NCBI GenBank assembly: GCA_016125225.1
Contig: WGME01000017.1
Coordinates: forward strand, 234,974 to 298,973
DNA length: 64,000 bases
Reading direction: 5' to 3'
Source of the DNA: a bacterium
GTDB taxonomy: Bacteria; Planctomycetota; Planctomycetia; Planctomycetales; Planctomycetaceae
Shown: positions 61,882 through 64,000 of the stretch, one piece after another
Numbering within the stretch: position 1 is the first letter of the stretch
How the letters are laid out: every line of letters begins with the position of its first letter
Translations under genes and position numbers: made by a program
Notes under the pieces: model-generated
Told to the model about the DNA's origin: nothing
Seen by the model: only the letters and a program-made list of their open reading frames with translations
The model's database searches: none

Positions 61882-61965
61882 TGCCCAGGACAGGAATCGA
61901 ACCTGCACGCCATTGCTGGCACTAGGTCCTGAATCCAATACTTCTGCCAATTCGTCATATTGGAC
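61882..61965 (-). pseudogene. Degenerate tRNA-Leu (anticodon CAG)
   Basis: On the minus strand, 84 nt align with bacterial tRNA-Leu: D-loop GAATTGGCAGA, anticodon loop TTCAGGA, a long variable arm GCCA-GCAA-TGGC, and an intact T-arm GCAGG-TTCGATT-CCTGT. Acceptor pairs 6-7, the D-stem and one anticodon-stem pair are mismatched, and no CCA is encoded. It is therefore probably a decayed copy. A 12-nt piece, TGGCACTAGGTC, is repeated at 61839-61850. Confidence 0.65.
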
Positions 61966-62431
61966 TGATATGGTGGTGATGCTGAAACCCTTGTTTTTAC
62001 AGAGTGTTACGCTGCACCCTGTGTTGAAACATATTGTAGGCGTGTGGGGCTGGCATGGCCACTGAGTGCAGAAGAATTGCAGAAGACTTATGGGGACTCA
62101 ACTGCATGATCGGGAAGCCATTCTGCGCGCAACATCCATCCTATAAGGTGAAGCGGGCTATGAACTCAGCATTGGGTTCGATGACGAACTTCCGGCCGTT
62201 GCCTTTCGATTACCCGTTGGAAAGAGAGTGTCATTACGAAGCGGAATTCGTAGAAGCACCATCTCCGGCATCTTGCGTCGTGTAAGTTGATCACAAATTT
62301 TTATAAAGAGACGATTGAAATTGCTCAAACAGCATCGCTAGCATTTTGCCGGTTCTGTCAATTCTCGCTCCCGAAGACTTCCTTTCGGGATGTTCCTTAT
62401 CGCTTCTGCCGTAAATCTCAGGAGTTCTCCG

Positions 62432-64000
62432 ATGCCCCTCGGTGACTGGCTAGCGGGACTGCGCTTGGGTCGTATGGTTGCTCATCGTGCTCCGTTGTCG
62501 CGGCGCGTCAAAAGATCGCGTGGCGATTTGAATGTCATCGCGATTCAGCCGCTGGAGCCACGGGTCTTGCTCAGCGGTACGAATGAGACGCCTCAGTTGG
62601 TCGGTTTGGGTTATCAAGCGGATACATCAGGTGGAGCGGCGGGAATAGTCTTTGGGGAAATCACTGACGATAACGCAGCAGCAGGTTACTCGGTCGAGAT
62701 TGATTGGAACGGAGACCAACAGGTCGATGTGGGCTTCGGTGCTGGATACGGCGCTTTTACGATTTCGGTCACGCCGCCGGAAGGCACATCGAGTGCTGCG
62801 CTCCGCGTCACCGAATACGACTCCGCGACGTCGCAGACCTTAACTGGTGATTGGTTGCCTCTCTCGATCGAAGAGGGCACGGGCAGCGGCTACGGTTCTG
62901 GGACCGGTACATCCAGTGGCTCCGGATCAGGCGGCGAAACCGGCAGCGGCACGGGATCGGGGACAGGTGAGGGATCGGGCAGTGGCACCGCTTCTGGTAG
63001 TGGGGCAGGCAGTGGCCAAGGCTATGCGGAAGGATCAGGTTCTGGGAGTGGGGCCGCCTCTGGCGAGGGTTCCGGTCAAGCAACATCGAGTGGTTCCGGC
63101 TCCGGTGGGGAAAGTGGAGAGGGGAGTGGCACGGGGACCGGAACGAGCAGCGGTAATGGGGCTGGTAGCGGCACCGGCGAAAGTGGTGGAACAGCCCCCC
63201 CGCCTGCTGGCGGGGGCACCAGTTCCAACGAGGCGGGTTCGGGCTCAACCGGGACGGGAGAGGGAACTGACCCTCTGCAAACCGCACTCGACAATGCGCG
63301 TGATAAACTCGCTCAAGCTCAGCAAGATCTCGCGGATGCCCGTGACGACTTTCAGGATCAATTGGGGCAATCCAAGACGGCACTGGAGCAGCAGCGCACT
63401 CAGGCCAATCAACAACTCCAGCTAGCCCTGCAGGCCGCCCAGCAAGCCTTCCAGTCTGCGGTTGAGTCAGGCAAACAGGCCGCATCAGCCGGTGCGACCG
63501 CAGCCGCTGGAACCTACGTGCAAGCGACTCAGTCGCGGGTCAGTTCCTATTTGGGGACGGTTCAAGGCGCACAGGATGCGCTGCGACAGACCGTTCTGGC
63601 GGCTCAAGAACAGTATCGTTCGGCCCATCAGTCTCTCGTGACTCAACTGGGATCAGATATTGATTCTGCCGATTCCACCTGGACCAGCCGACAACAGGCT
63701 GCGGACGGGACTTGGCAACAGGGCTTGGCCACGGCGAATGCCGCCTTTGATACGCAACTGGCCACGGCGGATGCGGGCTATGAAGATGCCAAGGCCGCCA
63801 ATACTGCGGCCCTGAATACGGCAATTGACGCGGCGATCGACTCGTTTGTCGGCGCGGCCGAGGGCCTCCAACTCAGTTTTACGGGGGCCGTGGCCCTCGC
63901 TCAGGCGGCTCGGGATGGCATCTTCGCGTCGAATAATGGTTCCACGTTCGATTTGAGCCTGATCAGTAACGATGCGAGCTATCAATCCACGCAAGGGGGG
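62432..64000 (+). CDS. LEPR-XLL surface protein, Gly/Ser-rich, 3' end outside window
   Basis: Frame open from ATG 62432 (AGGAG 7 nt upstream) to the window end: 523 residues visible, no stop. The N-terminus has basic segments and the planctomycete sorting motif LEPRVLLSG at residues 41-49. Residues about 50-148 are a beta-type domain (SVEIDWNGDQQVDVGFG). Residues about 150-280 are a Gly/Ser/Thr-rich low-complexity region (repeats like GSGSGTGEGSG). From about 280 a long Gln/Ala-rich coiled coil begins (LAQAQQDLADARDDFQDQLG). Probably a large cell-surface or secreted structural protein; function unknown. Confidence 0.85.
   Translation, partial: MPLGDWLAGLRLGRMVAHRAPLSRRVKRSRGDLNVIAIQPLEPRVLLSGTNETPQLVGLGYQADTSGGAAGIVFGEITDDNAAAGYSVEIDWNGDQQVDVGFGAGYGAFTISVTPPEGTSSAALRVTEYDSATSQTLTGDWLPLSIEEGTGSGYGSGTGTSSGSGSGGETGSGTGSGTGEGSGSGTASGSGAGSGQGYAEGSGSGSGAASGEGSGQATSSGSGSGGESGEGSGTGTGTSSGNGAGSGTGESGGTAPPPAGGGTSSNEAGSGSTGTGEGTDPLQTALDNARDKLAQAQQDLADARDDFQDQLGQSKTALEQQRTQANQQLQLALQAAQQAFQSAVESGKQAASAGATAAAGTYVQATQSRVSSYLGTVQGAQDALRQTVLAAQEQYRSAHQSLVTQLGSDIDSADSTWTSRQQAADGTWQQGLATANAAFDTQLATADAGYEDAKAANTAALNTAIDAAIDSFVGAAEGLQLSFTGAVALAQAARDGIFASNNGSTFDLSLISNDASYQSTQGG

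Larger units (their letters stand above)
61092..62431. other. Gene-poor region with mobile-element traces
   Basis: About 1.3 kb without a supported gene. Short frames such as 61405-61617 (+) and 62055-62285 (+) have no recognisable product. It contains a 20-bp inverted repeat (61679), a nearby 10-bp repeat pair (61724) and a degenerate tRNA-Leu (61882). A hairpin CCCGAA/TTCGGG near 62380 precedes the surface protein gene. Confidence 0.5.

Noticed and set aside
62808..63485. 225-codon minus-strand frame opposite the Gly/Ser-rich region
   Set aside because: It is Pro/Arg/Ser/His-rich, the expected antisense reading of Gly/Ser codons, and the plus-strand frame has start, ribosome binding site and the LEPR motif.
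1..64000. CRISPR arrays, rRNA genes, toxin-antitoxin pairs, complete insertion sequences
   Set aside because: Looked for direct repeats with spacers, rRNA-like segments, small paired genes and transposase motifs; none seen.

Overview
The window looks like chromosomal DNA of a planctomycete (Planctomycetota, probably Planctomycetaceae-like). The evidence is the set of family hallmarks: three DUF1501 proteins, a DUF1549/DUF1553 protein with a heme-like N-terminus, a DUF1598 protein, a formylglycine-type sulfatase, secreted PQQ-like beta-propellers, and an LEPR-XLL protein running off the right edge. Coding density is high on both strands and many genes overlap as ATGA or GTGA.

Left part (1-14 kb): a cysteine-less redoxin-like membrane protein coupled to a truncated membrane protein; two secreted planctomycete proteins (one DUF1598); two divergent HlyD-type adaptors, one fused to a GAF-like domain; a repeat protein with a PD-(D/E)XK nuclease-like core; an ArsR regulator; an NADP-type aldehyde dehydrogenase; a YtcJ-like amidohydrolase; a DUF900-like lipoprotein hydrolase.

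Stress/envelope part (14-31 kb, plus 43 kb): an operon of small membrane proteins (CsbD-like, YqjD/DUF883-like, holin-X-like) and an AI-2E-family permease; a coiled-coil lipoprotein; a glycogen-branching-like GH13 enzyme translationally coupled to a trypsin-like protease; a DUF1501 protein; a large hybrid histidine kinase divergent from an ANTAR regulator with a degenerate receiver; a diacylglycerol-kinase-like enzyme; a small lipoprotein; a DUF1328 protein. Five sequences with the exact GG-N10-GC geometry of sigma-54 promoters lie in intergenic DNA here (14447, 18222, 27222, 29343, 30052), four of them directly upstream of these genes; a weaker one precedes a DUF2383 gene at 43 kb. I propose a sigma-54-controlled envelope/stress regulon; this is the main new observation.

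Middle (30.7-43 kb): a C45-type acyltransferase/peptidase, the planctomycete three-gene operon DUF1549-PPC-DUF1501 ending in a clear terminator, a PQQ-like propeller, an esterase-like hydrolase, and a second DUF900-like lipoprotein.

Right part (43-57 kb): a long minus-strand gene run led by a sodium:solute symporter, then a two-propeller sialidase-like protein, an HpcH/HpaI aldolase, a Gfo/Idh/MocA oxidoreductase, a PhyH oxygenase, a HEAT-repeat protein, an SDR, a class III aminotransferase and an amidohydrolase, with DUF1501 and CapA genes further down. A divergent GntR/FCD regulator and a perfect AT-rich palindrome sit at its head. This looks like an inducible catabolic cluster of unknown substrate. 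It is followed by an EF-hand-containing PQQ propeller and a sulfatase.

Right end (60.6-64 kb): a truncated tyrosine recombinase, a 20-bp perfect inverted repeat and a degenerate tRNA-Leu suggest the scar of an integrated element. After it starts a large Gly/Ser-rich LEPR-XLL surface protein with no stop before the window end.
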